A DNA stretch of 64,000 bases from Microbulbifer variabilis (GTDB lineage Bacteria; Pseudomonadota; Gammaproteobacteria; Pseudomonadales; Cellvibrionaceae). The stretch lies in assembly GCF_020524905.1 (NCBI RefSeq), contig NZ_JAIVKI010000009.1:111905-175904 (forward strand), given 5' to 3'. The notes below the pieces were generated by a model, which was not told where the DNA came from, ran no database searches, and saw only the letters and a program-made list of their open reading frames with translations. Shown piece by piece: positions 17,488-25,875 of this stretch (position 1 is its first letter; every line of letters begins with the position of its first letter). The position numbers and the translations under genes were made by a program.

Positions 17488-18179
17488 GTGAGTAAATCTA
17501 TCAGAATACTTAGGTACTCTTCACTGGCCGCATCTGCGGAGATGGGGGGGAATTCCACTGTAATGCAGGGCAGGTCACGTTCAGCGCACCAGGTTCCGAA
17601 AGAGCCTGGCGTTTGATAGCCTATTTGTTCGACTAGTGGCAACTGCATGCCCTCGGCCAGCCAGGCTCCCAGTTCGGTATTATCCGGGTCTTCCACACAG
17701 CCCAGGGGTTCGTGGATGGATACAGTCCAGGGGGGCGCCAGTGTGGCAATCAACTGGCACAGTGCGGATGTCTCTCTTTCTGAAGCGGGGCCGTCGCCAG
17801 TGCTTAATTGGACGTCGCGGGCATCCGCTGCGCTGTTCCAACGGTATACATTGCCGCGGCCATCCCAGTTCTTTGTGGCAAAGTTGCGATTCAGGTCCAC
17901 ACCGTTTGCATTGCAGCGGGTACCCAGCTGGCAGCCATCGGGGTTTACCGCCAGTATCACATGATGTTTGAGGTTGCCGGCTGCCAGTGAGCGCAACGCG
18001 CAAGAGAGTGCCACCACTGCGGCGACCTCATCGCCGTGTGTGCCGGCCATTACCAGGCCCGGTTTTTGGCCGGATTGAGCGGGGAAATAAAAAAGTGGCG
18101 CGCCCAGGGCACTGTGTCCATACAGCTCTCTGGGAAGGTGAAATTGGCCTCGCTGTGGGCGTGGGCGCAGTTTAGACAT
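17475..18179 (-). CDS. mpaA: MpaA-like murein peptide amidase (M14 zinc carboxypeptidase)
   Basis: MpaA cleaves the gamma-D-Glu-Dap bond in murein tripeptide, releasing the dipeptide used by the neighbouring epimerase. The 234-residue protein has the M14 zinc ligands HGDE (VMAGTHGDEVAAVVAL) and the third His in VSIHEPLG, the arginine motif NGVDLNRNF, and a C-terminal catalytic Glu in TVEFPP. Length matches MpaA (about 240). No signal peptide is seen, so it acts in the cytosol. Its 3' end overlaps that of the epimerase gene. Confidence 0.85.
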   Translation of the reverse strand: MSKLRPRPQRGQFHLPRELYGHSALGAPLFYFPAQSGQKPGLVMAGTHGDEVAAVVALSCALRSLAAGNLKHHVILAVNPDGCQLGTRCNANGVDLNRNFATKNWDGRGNVYRWNSAADARDVQLSTGDGPASERETSALCQLIATLAPPWTVSIHEPLGCVEDPDNTELGAWLAEGMQLPLVEQIGYQTPGSFGTWCAERDLPCITVEFPPISADAASEEYLSILIDLLTYDQ

Positions 18180-18213
18180 CGCTGGCCTTTACACAGATTT
18201 ACATAAGGCAGGA

Positions 18214-18241
18214 GAACTTTTGTGGCTGTGTAGCCACTAAA
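18214..18241 (+). promoter_or_regulatory. Possible sigma-E promoter upstream of mucD
   Basis: GAACTT at 18214-18219 matches the sigma-E -35 core and CTAAA at 18237-18241, 17 nt on, is a weak -10. It is about 115 bp upstream of the Do-type protease gene, a classic sigma-E target. The -10 mismatch keeps this tentative. Confidence 0.3.
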
Positions 18242-18354
18242 TCGTTACTGATTGTCCCCAAAGGGGCCGGAGCTAGTTCGCCATGGCAAGCCCTGGAAGG
18301 GATTCAAATTCCAATGGTTTCATATTAGAAGGGAACACTAGGGGTAACAAACCT

Positions 18355-19752
18355 ATGGTTAATCGCTGTACACAATATCTCTTGGTACTCTGTCTTTTGG
18401 TTTCCGGTGCCGCCAGTGCGCGCGGACTGCCAGAGCTTACCGAATTGATCGAGGAAAACTCTCCTGCGGTGGTCAAGATCAACACCGTGGATCGCAGCCG
18501 TATGGCCCGCGGCGATAACAATGCGCCGCAATACCAGCAGGAGATTCCCGACATTTTCCGTCATCTACTCGAGCCGCGCCGGCAACAGCGCCCGGTAGCC
18601 AGCATGGGGTCCGGTTTCATCATCTCCAAAGATGGCTATATCGTGACCAACAACCATGTGGTTGATGGGGCTGACGAGGTGACGGTTACCTTAACGGATC
18701 GTCGTGAATTCGAGGCCAAAGTCATAGGCACCGATGAGCGCTCGGATCTCGCTTTGCTCAAGATCGAGGCCAATGACCTGTCGGCAGTGCACTGGGGGGA
18801 CTCCGAGGAGTTGAAAGTGGGTGAATGGGTCGTCGCAATTGGCTCCCCATTTGGCCTCGACTACTCGGCGAGCGCCGGTATCGTGAGTGCCATGGGGCGC
18901 AGTATCCCCAATGAGAGCCGCGAGAACTATGTGCCGTTCATTCAGACTGATGTGGCTATCAACCCAGGTAACTCCGGTGGGCCGCTATTCAACCTCGATG
19001 GCGAAGTAGTGGGCATCAACTCCCAAATCTATACCCGCAGCGGTGGTTCTATCGGCCTGTCGTTCGCTATTCCTGCGAGCCTGGCCCAGGATGTGGTGGC
19101 CCAGTTGAAGGAGAAAGGTCGTGTGGATCGCGGCTGGCTCGGCGTTGGGATTCGCAATGTGGACCGAGATATGGCCGAAGCTATGGGGCTCGGCAAGCCC
19201 TCCGGTGCGCTGGTGGAGCAAGTGAGCCCAGGTACCCCTGCCGCTGAGGCCGGTATCAAACCCGGTGACATTATCACTCGTTTCGATGGCCGCAAGATTG
19301 GTGTGCACGGAGATCTGCCCCATGTAGTTGGCCAGGTTCGCCCCGGTACCGAGGTGCCCGTAGAACTGATGCGCAAGGGTAAGACCGAAAAGCTGCAAGT
19401 GATTGTCGGTTCCCTGCCGGGAGCTGATGAGGAGCGCAGCCAGGCTTCCGCAATACCGACCTCAAAAATGGGTGGCCCCCTGGGTGTTGTCGTAGAGGAA
19501 ATTCCCGATGGTATGAAGCAGCGCTGGAATGTGGATACCGGTGTACTGGTACGCCAGGTTATTCCCGGCAAGCCCGGCGCCAAGGCGGGCTTGCGCAGCG
19601 GCGATATTATTGCCCAGCTGGGCTTTGAGGAAGTAACCGATATGAGCGACTATGAAACCGTGGTCGATGATCTTCCCAAAGATGAACTGTTGCCAATCCG
19701 GTTCTTCCGCGCCGGCCAGTCAACTTTCCGCACAATTAAGATCGAAAGTTAA
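18355..19752 (+). CDS. mucD: Periplasmic serine protease Do (DegP/MucD)
   Basis: This is a periplasmic HtrA protease-chaperone of about 465 residues. It has a signal peptide ending SGAASA, a trypsin-like domain with the triad His in VTNNHVVDGAD, Asp in RSDLALLKIE and Ser in PGNSGGPLFNLDG, and two PDZ domains (GWLGVGIRNVD onward and PLGVVVEEIPDG onward). The ATG at 18355 gives the correct signal peptide; the longer upstream frame does not. It follows the sigma-E block and precedes lepA, matching the Pseudomonas mucD position, so it likely degrades misfolded envelope proteins and tunes sigma-E signalling. Confidence 0.95.
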   Translation: MVNRCTQYLLVLCLLVSGAASARGLPELTELIEENSPAVVKINTVDRSRMARGDNNAPQYQQEIPDIFRHLLEPRRQQRPVASMGSGFIISKDGYIVTNNHVVDGADEVTVTLTDRREFEAKVIGTDERSDLALLKIEANDLSAVHWGDSEELKVGEWVVAIGSPFGLDYSASAGIVSAMGRSIPNESRENYVPFIQTDVAINPGNSGGPLFNLDGEVVGINSQIYTRSGGSIGLSFAIPASLAQDVVAQLKEKGRVDRGWLGVGIRNVDRDMAEAMGLGKPSGALVEQVSPGTPAAEAGIKPGDIITRFDGRKIGVHGDLPHVVGQVRPGTEVPVELMRKGKTEKLQVIVGSLPGADEERSQASAIPTSKMGGPLGVVVEEIPDGMKQRWNVDTGVLVRQVIPGKPGAKAGLRSGDIIAQLGFEEVTDMSDYETVVDDLPKDELLPIRFFRAGQSTFRTIKIES

Positions 19753-19885
19753 GTACAAGAGGCGAATGGTGGCCCAATGGGTCACCTGCCTCTCACCTCT
19801 GCTCAGGAGTTCTGTTAGACTTGCGCCACACAGCTGGCAGCTCCGCCAGCTAATCATTTGATTTTTCAAGGGTTTTTATTCCGCA

Positions 19886-21691
19886 GTGGCCACAGATCTC
19901 TCACATATCCGCAATTTTTCCATTATTGCCCATATCGACCACGGGAAATCTACCCTGGCGGACCGTTTTATTCAGGACTGCGGCGGGCTCTCGGACCGTG
20001 AAATGGAAGCGCAGGTACTCGACAGCATGGAGCTGGAGCGCGAGCGCGGTATTACCATCAAGGCGCAGAGTGTAACGCTCGACTACAAAGCGCGAGACGG
20101 CAAGACCTACCAGCTGAACTTTATTGATACCCCCGGACACGTAGACTTTTCCTACGAAGTATCCCGCTCGCTGGCGGCCTGTGAAGGGGCGTTGCTGGTC
20201 GTGGATGCTGCCCAGGGCGTTGAGGCCCAGTCGGTAGCCAACTGCTACACGGCAATCGAGCAGGGTCTGGAAGTTATCCCCGTACTGAACAAAATGGACC
20301 TGCCCCAGGCGGACCCGGATAAGGTCGCTGAGGAAATTGAGGAAATTATCGGTATCGATGCCGCCGATGCGACCCGCTGCAGTGCCAAATCCGGCCTGGG
20401 GGTGGAAGATGTATTGGAAGACTTGGTGCGTTTGGTTCCTCCGCCGCAAGGTGATGTCGATGCGCCGTTACAGGCCCTGATTATTGATTCCTGGTTTGAT
20501 AGTTACCTGGGTGTTGTGTCCCTGGTGCGCGTGGTGCAGGGCACCCTGAAAACCAAAGACAAGATTGTCACCAAGTCGATCGGCCGCCCCCATGTGGTGG
20601 ACAGCATTGGTATTTTTACTCCCAAGCGCAAAGAAACTGGCGTACTGCGCGCCGGTGAGGTGGGCTTCGTGGTGGCTGGCATCAAGGACATCCATGGTGC
20701 GCCGGTGGGCGATACGTTGACTCACGCCAAAGGTGCGGATGATATCGATATGCTGCCGGGCTTCCAGAAGGTTAAGCCTCAGGTATACGCGGGTCTGTTC
20801 CCGGTCAGCTCTGATGACTATGAAGCCTTCCGTGATGCGCTGGAAAAGCTGTCGCTGAATGACGCCTCCCTGTTCTATGAGCCTGAGACGTCCGATGCTC
20901 TGGGTTTTGGTTTCCGCTGCGGCTTCCTCGGCATGCTGCATATGGAGATTATTCAGGAGCGTTTAGAGCGCGAATACGACCTCGACCTGATCACCACAGC
21001 GCCCACCGTGGTGTACCAGGTTGAACAGACCGATGGCGAAGTGGTAATGGTGGATAACCCATCACGCTTGCCAGATGTGGGTAATATCGCGGAGATGCGC
21101 GAGCCTATTGCCGAAGTCAATATTCTGGTGCCGCAGGAATATCTGGGTAACGTGATTACTCTCTGTGTGGACAAGCGCGGTATCCAGAAAGATATGCAGT
21201 ACGTGGGTTCACAGGTATCCCTGCGCTATGAGCTGCCGATGAGTGAAGTGGTAATGGACTTCTTCGACCGCCTCAAATCGGTGAGCCGCGGTTTTGCCTC
21301 TCTAGATTACAGTTTTGTGCGCTTCGAGGCGGCAAAACTGGTGCGTCTGGATATCCTCATTAACGGGGATCGCGTCGATGCCTTGGCGCTGATCGTGCAT
21401 CGAGAAAATGCCCAGCAGAAGGGCCGTGGCATGGCGGAAAAAATGAAAGAGTTGATTCCCCGGCAGATGTTCGATGTGGCGATTCAGGCTGCTATCGGTG
21501 GTCAGGTGGTGGCCCGTACAACCGTGAAGGCGCTGCGCAAAAATGTGACCGCAAAATGTTATGGTGGCGATGTCACCCGTAAGAAAAAACTGCTGGAAAA
21601 GCAGAAAGCGGGTAAACGCCGTATGAAGCAGCTCGGCCGAGTGGAGGTGCCGCAAGAGGCCTTCCTGGCAGTGCTGAAGGTGGATCAATAG
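19886..21691 (+). CDS. lepA: Elongation factor 4 (LepA)
   Basis: LepA is a ribosome-associated GTPase that assists translation or ribosome assembly. The 601-residue length is typical. G motifs are [13 protein letters not shown], the switch region [18 protein letters not shown] and NKMDLPQAD. The C-terminal LepA-specific domain ends FLAVLKVD. The start is GTG at 19886, preceded by a T-rich stretch without a strong Shine-Dalgarno box. A 9-bp perfect hairpin (CAATAGCGG / CCGCTATTG) covers the stop codon and the start of the 45-bp gap to lepB; with no T-run, it may be an mRNA-stability element. Confidence 0.97.
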   Translation: MATDLSHIRNFSIIAHIDHGKSTLADRFIQDCGGLSDREMEAQVLDSMELERERGITIKAQSVTLDYKARDGKTYQLNFIDTPGHVDFSYEVSRSLAACEGALLVVDAAQGVEAQSVANCYTAIEQGLEVIPVLNKMDLPQADPDKVAEEIEEIIGIDAADATRCSAKSGLGVEDVLEDLVRLVPPPQGDVDAPLQALIIDSWFDSYLGVVSLVRVVQGTLKTKDKIVTKSIGRPHVVDSIGIFTPKRKETGVLRAGEVGFVVAGIKDIHGAPVGDTLTHAKGADDIDMLPGFQKVKPQVYAGLFPVSSDDYEAFRDALEKLSLNDASLFYEPETSDALGFGFRCGFLGMLHMEIIQERLEREYDLDLITTAPTVVYQVEQTDGEVVMVDNPSRLPDVGNIAEMREPIAEVNILVPQEYLGNVITLCVDKRGIQKDMQYVGSQVSLRYELPMSEVVMDFFDRLKSVSRGFASLDYSFVRFEAAKLVRLDILINGDRVDALALIVHRENAQQKGRGMAEKMKELIPRQMFDVAIQAAIGGQVVARTTVKALRKNVTAKCYGGDVTRKKKLLEKQKAGKRRMKQLGRVEVPQEAFLAVLKVDQ

Positions 21692-21736
21692 CGGATTGGA
21701 CCCGCTATTGATATCAAAGGAAAATAGAGACACATA

Positions 21737-22504
21737 ATGGATATTAATTTACCTCTGATTCTGCTCTGGTTGGTTGTTATCAGTGGCGGTATCTGGCTGG
21801 TGGACAGCCTGTTTTTTGCCCGTCGCCGCAAAAAGGAAGGCGGGGGCAAGCAGGAAGATCCGGTTGTTGTAGAATACGCAAAGTCGTTCTTCCCGATCCT
21901 GGCCATCGTTTTTATACTGCGCTCCTTTATTGTTGAGCCCTTTCAGATTCCTTCAGGCTCTATGATCCCGACCCTTCAGGTCGGTGATTTTATTTTGGTC
22001 AATAAGTATGAGTACGGCCTGCGCCTGCCGGTAACCCGCAAGAAAGTGGTGGATATCGGCGAGCCTCAGCGCGGCGATGTGATGGTCTTTTTCCCGCCGC
22101 ACATGAACGATACCTACTTTATCAAGCGGGTAATCGGCCTGCCTGGCGATAAGATCGAGTTGAAGAACAACGTACTCTATGTCAATGGCGAGTTAGCTCC
22201 GCAGGAGCTGATCCAGGCGATACCACCAGTGAATCCGCAACAGGAGATACTGTGGGAAAACCTTTATGGCAAACGTCATTTGATGCAAAAAAATGTCCGT
22301 TTCAGTCAGTACGGTAACTTTAGTGGCATAGTCCCTGAAGGCCATTACTTTATGATGGGCGACAACCGAGATAACAGCCTCGACAGCCGTGCCTGGGGCT
22401 TTGTTCCTGAGCGCGATGTAGTGGGCAAAGCCTTTGCCATTTGGATGCATTGGGACCATTTGCTCAGTTTGCCCAGCTTTAAACGTGTAGGCTCTATCCA
22501 ATAA
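21737..22504 (+). CDS. lepB: Signal peptidase I
   Basis: LepB cleaves signal peptides from exported proteins at the inner membrane. The 255-residue product has two N-terminal membrane helices (LILLWLVVISGGIWLVDSLFF and FPILAIVFILRSF). The catalytic Ser is in PSGSMIPTL, the Lys in FIKRVIGLPGD, and the family box GDNRDNSLDSR is complete. AAAGGAAAATAG precedes the ATG. It lies in the lepA-lepB-rnc-era run and, as in other proteobacteria, serves the exported proteins encoded elsewhere in the window. Confidence 0.97.
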   Translation: MDINLPLILLWLVVISGGIWLVDSLFFARRRKKEGGGKQEDPVVVEYAKSFFPILAIVFILRSFIVEPFQIPSGSMIPTLQVGDFILVNKYEYGLRLPVTRKKVVDIGEPQRGDVMVFFPPHMNDTYFIKRVIGLPGDKIELKNNVLYVNGELAPQELIQAIPPVNPQQEILWENLYGKRHLMQKNVRFSQYGNFSGIVPEGHYFMMGDNRDNSLDSRAWGFVPERDVVGKAFAIWMHWDHLLSLPSFKRVGSIQ

Positions 22505-22552
22505 AGAGAACGGCTGGCGCTGCGCCGGCGATATGGATTGAGGGCATAAATA

Positions 22553-22993
22553 ATGAATAGTGTTATCAGAGCTTCACTGAAGCGCCAACGCGGCATGAGT
22601 TATTGGGGCTGGTTAATAGTTATAGCGGTGCTGGGCTTTGCCCTCACCTGCGTTTCTAAAATGGCTCCCGCCTACGTGGATGCGCGCTATGTGAGTGAAG
22701 CTCTGAAAACCCTGGGAGAAAATCCAGAGCTGGAAACTATGTCGACGGGCCAGATCAAGAAAGAGCTGGGTCGTTTCTTTCTGATCAACAATGTGCGCGG
22801 GGAGCCCACTAAAGCACTGCAAGTGGTGCGGGGCGCAAAGAGTACAGTGGTCAGTATCAATTACGAGTTGCGCCAGCCATTGATTTATAACGTGGATGTC
22901 GTAATGAAATTTAACAAACAGCTCGATACGGCCAAGCCCGAGCTTTGTTGTGATCCTTTGATAGATCTGGAGCAATTCCGCAAACGTGACTGA
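22553..22993 (+). CDS. DUF4845 domain membrane protein
   Basis: This is a 146-residue protein with a pseudopilin-like N terminus: [33 protein letters not shown], one membrane helix, and then a small periplasmic domain. The family (DUF4845) occurs regularly between lepB and rnc in gammaproteobacteria, but its role is not established. Its last eight bases overlap the GTG start of rnc, so translation is probably coupled. Confidence 0.85.
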   Translation: MNSVIRASLKRQRGMSYWGWLIVIAVLGFALTCVSKMAPAYVDARYVSEALKTLGENPELETMSTGQIKKELGRFFLINNVRGEPTKALQVVRGAKSTVVSINYELRQPLIYNVDVVMKFNKQLDTAKPELCCDPLIDLEQFRKRD

Positions 22994-23666
22994 CCTTTTA
23001 CTGGAGCGCCTCTGTCAGCGCCTTGGCCATAAGTTTGAACAAAGCACACTGCTGGAGTTGGCGCTCACGCACCGCTCCCACGGCAGTCGTAATAATGAAC
23101 GTCTGGAATTTCTCGGTGATTCCATCCTCGGTTTTACCATTGGTGCCGCACTCTACGAGCAATTTCCCCAGGGACGCGAGGGCCAATTGAGTCGTTTGCG
23201 CGCGCAATTGGTCAGTGGTGAAACCCTGGCCAAGCTGGCACGCGAGTTGGATATTGGTGACTGCTTGCGCCTGGGAGAGGGCGAGATGAAAAGCGGTGGA
23301 TTTCGCCGCGCCTCGATTCTGGCCGACGCGGTAGAGGCCCTGATCGGTGCAATCTACCTTGATGCCGGCCTGGAGGCCGCACGCGCCAGGGTACTGGAAT
23401 GGTTTGCTCCGCGGCTGCAAGAGCTGTCACTGGAGACGGTGAAAGATCCCAAGACCCGTTTGCAGGAATGGTTGCAGGCTCGCAAGAAACCGCTGCCGGA
23501 GTATTCGGTTGTGGATGTTTCCGGTGCTGAGCATGCCCAGCACTTTATCGTAGAATGCCGAGTTAGCGGTCTGACGCAGCCGGTGCGCGGTGAGGCTAAT
23601 AGTCGTCGCGCTGCGGAAAAAACTGCTGCGGTGGAGGCATACAGGCGCCTCACTGGCCAGGACTAA
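22986..23666 (+). CDS. rnc: Ribonuclease III
   Basis: RNase III cleaves double-stranded RNA and processes rRNA precursors. The 226-residue protein has the catalytic signature [13 protein letters not shown] and the second acidic patch [16 protein letters not shown], then a double-stranded RNA-binding domain ([18 protein letters not shown] to [18 protein letters not shown]). The GTG start overlaps the upstream gene. It is followed by a hairpin-rich leader and era, the usual rnc-era pair. Confidence 0.97.
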   Translation: MTDLLLERLCQRLGHKFEQSTLLELALTHRSHGSRNNERLEFLGDSILGFTIGAALYEQFPQGREGQLSRLRAQLVSGETLAKLARELDIGDCLRLGEGEMKSGGFRRASILADAVEALIGAIYLDAGLEAARARVLEWFAPRLQELSLETVKDPKTRLQEWLQARKKPLPEYSVVDVSGAEHAQHFIVECRVSGLTQPVRGEANSRRAAEKTAAVEAYRRLTGQD

Positions 23667-23680
23667 CCTTACAATATGAG

Positions 23681-23760
23681 CGCGGGCGGCTCACCGCCCG
23701 GTTCGGACAGATAGCCCCTGTACACGGGGGCGAGCTGGGCCCGGTCTTTCCGGGTGCTTC
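23681..23760 (+). other. Hairpin cluster between rnc and era
   Basis: This GC-rich spacer can form several short hairpins: CGGGCGG/CCGCCCG with a CTCA loop at 23683-23700, CCCC(TGTACA)GGGG near 23716-23729, and CCCGG/CCGGG with a TCTTT loop near 23740-23754. None has a T-run. It could be an RNase III processing site in the rnc-era message, as known for E. coli rnc autoregulation, but that is inference. Confidence 0.4.
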
Positions 23761-23781
23761 CAACCCTTTCGGAGAAACTTC

Positions 23782-24681
23782 TTGAGCGAACAACCCTCTC
23801 GCTGCGGCTATGTCGCGATTGTCGGTCGCCCCAATGTGGGAAAATCCACACTGCTTAACCATTTGCTGGGCCAGAAATTGGCGATTACCTCGCGCAAACC
23901 CCAGACAACCCGCCATAATATGCTCGGTATTAAAACCGAGGGGCCCAATCAGATTATTTTTGTGGATACCCCCGGACTGCACTCGGATCAGGAGAAGGCC
24001 ATTAACCGCTATATGAACCGTGCTGCCTCCAGTGCGGCGCGGGATGTAGACGTGGTCGTATTTGTGGTGGAGCGTACCCGCTGGAGCGAGGGGGATCAGT
24101 TGGTGGCCGATAAGCTACGCGGCCTCAAGTGTCCGCTGATTATCGCCGTCAATAAGGTGGATCAGCTGGAGGATAAGAATGACCTGTTACCTCAGCTGCA
24201 GGCCCTGGCTGAGCAGAACCCCAATGCTGAGATTGTGCCGATTTCGGCACTGCGCAATGTTAACCTCGATACCCTGGAACAGGTGATCCTCAAGCATCTA
24301 CCAGAAGGGCAACACTTCTTCCCGGAGGACCAGGTTACCGATCGCAGTTCGCGTTTCCTCGCCGCAGAGATTGTGCGTGAAAAAATCATGCGTCAGCTGG
24401 GTGCTGAAGTGCCCTACCAAGTCACGGTTGAGGTTGAAGAGTTCAAGCAGGAAGGCAAGATTCTGCATATCAGCGCGGCGATCCTGGTAGAGAGATCGGG
24501 GCAAAAACGTATCATCATCGGCAACAAGGGTGAGCGTATCAAGCAGATTGGCAGTCAGGCCCGTGAGGATATGGAGCGTCTGTTCGATAGCAAGATAATG
24601 CTGAATTTGTGGGTCAAGGTTAAGTCTGGCTGGTCTGATGACGAGCGTGCCCTGCGCAGTCTCGGATATCGCGACGATTAA
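23782..24681 (+). CDS. era: GTPase Era
   Basis: Era is an essential GTPase that binds 16S rRNA and helps assemble the 30S subunit. The 299-residue protein has [13 protein letters not shown], switch [13 protein letters not shown] and NKVD motifs, and a C-terminal KH domain with [19 protein letters not shown]. The TTG start at 23782 has CGGAGAAAC just upstream. It sits between rnc and recO in the conserved order. Confidence 0.97.
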   Translation: MSEQPSRCGYVAIVGRPNVGKSTLLNHLLGQKLAITSRKPQTTRHNMLGIKTEGPNQIIFVDTPGLHSDQEKAINRYMNRAASSAARDVDVVVFVVERTRWSEGDQLVADKLRGLKCPLIIAVNKVDQLEDKNDLLPQLQALAEQNPNAEIVPISALRNVNLDTLEQVILKHLPEGQHFFPEDQVTDRSSRFLAAEIVREKIMRQLGAEVPYQVTVEVEEFKQEGKILHISAAILVERSGQKRIIIGNKGERIKQIGSQAREDMERLFDSKIMLNLWVKVKSGWSDDERALRSLGYRDD

Positions 24682-24704
24682 GCCTCTTCACTTAACCGCT
24701 CACC

Positions 24705-25454
24705 ATGAAGACTCCACCGCCGGCACAGCCGGCGTATATCCTCCATTCCCGCCCCTATCGCGACTCCAGCCTGATTCTAGAGTTGTTCACCCCGGACTAC
24801 GGCCGGATCGGCTGCGTAGCCCGCGGCGCGCGAAGGGATAAGCAGCGGCGCCAACAGGCGCTGCAGCCATTCACCCCTCTGCTGGTTACTCTGCTCGGTG
24901 GAGGGTCTCTGAAAACCCTCGGACCGGTGGAAAATGCCGGTGTACCGCTCTGGCTTAAGGGGCGGGCAGTGTATGGCGGGCTCTATGCCAATGAGCTTAT
25001 GGTGCGCCTGCTGCCGGAAGGAGAGGCGCACTATGGCCTGTTTGCCACCTATCAGCGCTTACTGCTAGAGCTGTCCGGCCTGAGGGGCATGGACAGTGTT
25101 GAGTTGGAGGGGCCGCTGCGCAGTTTCGAATTACAACTACTTACGGAGTTGGGCAGTTGCCCGTCGTTGGATTACTGTGCAGAGAGCCAGGGTGTTGTGA
25201 GTGAGGCCGGTAGCTACCGGCTGGAATTGGAGTTGGGCTTTGTGCCGGTGCACAGGCAGAGTGCTGCGGCTCTGCGTGAGAGGGAATTTTATGGTGCAGA
25301 GCTGCTGGGCATGCTGCGGGCTCTGGAGTCGGGCAAATGGCCGGTGGAGGTACTGGGTCCGGCAAAGCGTTTGACCCGTATATTGTTGCGCACATTATTA
25401 GGAGAAAAGCCCTTGCAGAGCCGGGAGTTATTCAAGCAGGTTTACGGGAAATGA
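24705..25454 (+). CDS. recO: DNA repair protein RecO
   Basis: RecO works with RecR to load RecA at single-stranded gaps. The 249-residue product has the N-terminal OB-fold (PAYILHSRPYRDSSLILELFTPDYGRIG, ARGARR) and the helical C-terminal domain. The zinc-finger cysteines of Gram-positive RecO are absent, as is usual in gammaproteobacteria. The gene ends in an ATGA overlap with acpS; pdxJ, which often stands between them, is missing here. Confidence 0.95.
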   Translation: MKTPPPAQPAYILHSRPYRDSSLILELFTPDYGRIGCVARGARRDKQRRQQALQPFTPLLVTLLGGGSLKTLGPVENAGVPLWLKGRAVYGGLYANELMVRLLPEGEAHYGLFATYQRLLLELSGLRGMDSVELEGPLRSFELQLLTELGSCPSLDYCAESQGVVSEAGSYRLELELGFVPVHRQSAAALREREFYGAELLGMLRALESGKWPVEVLGPAKRLTRILLRTLLGEKPLQSRELFKQVYGK

Positions 25455-25840
25455 TCGTTAGTATCGGTACCGACATTTGTAGTTACAGCCGTATCGAGTC
25501 AGTTTGGCGCCGCCATGGTGATCGTTTCGTGGAGCGCATATTGAGCGATGGCGAGCGCTGTGACTTTACCGACTTGGCCGAGGCCAATCGAGCAGCCTAT
25601 CTGTGTAAGCGCTTTGCCGCAAAAGAAGCGGTGGGCAAGGCCTTGGGGACCGGTATTGGTGAAGGGGTTTCCTGGCAGGATATTGAAGTGCGTCGGCGCC
25701 TGGGGGCGGCTCCGCAAGTACTACTGCGGGGTGAGGCGCAAAGACGCGCCGAGGCGATGGGGGCAGAAGTGATACATCTCTCTCTCTCAGACGAAAAAGA
25801 TACGGCCTTGGCATTCGTGATTTTTGAAGCTCGTAGTTAG
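25451..25840 (+). CDS. acpS: Holo-[acyl-carrier-protein] synthase
   Basis: AcpS attaches 4'-phosphopantetheine from CoA to acyl carrier protein. The protein has about 129 residues with the Mg-binding IVSIGTDICSYSRI motif and KRFAAKEAVGKALGTGI, both complete. The ATG at 25451 shares ATGA with the recO stop; the longer upstream frame overlaps recO and is not part of the gene. It closes the lepA-acpS run and converges with gacS. Confidence 0.96.
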   Translation: MIVSIGTDICSYSRIESVWRRHGDRFVERILSDGERCDFTDLAEANRAAYLCKRFAAKEAVGKALGTGIGEGVSWQDIEVRRRLGAAPQVLLRGEAQRRAEAMGAEVIHLSLSDEKDTALAFVIFEARS

Positions 25841-25875
25841 ACCGGAGCAATACCCCGGCCGGTAGCTGTTGAGGG

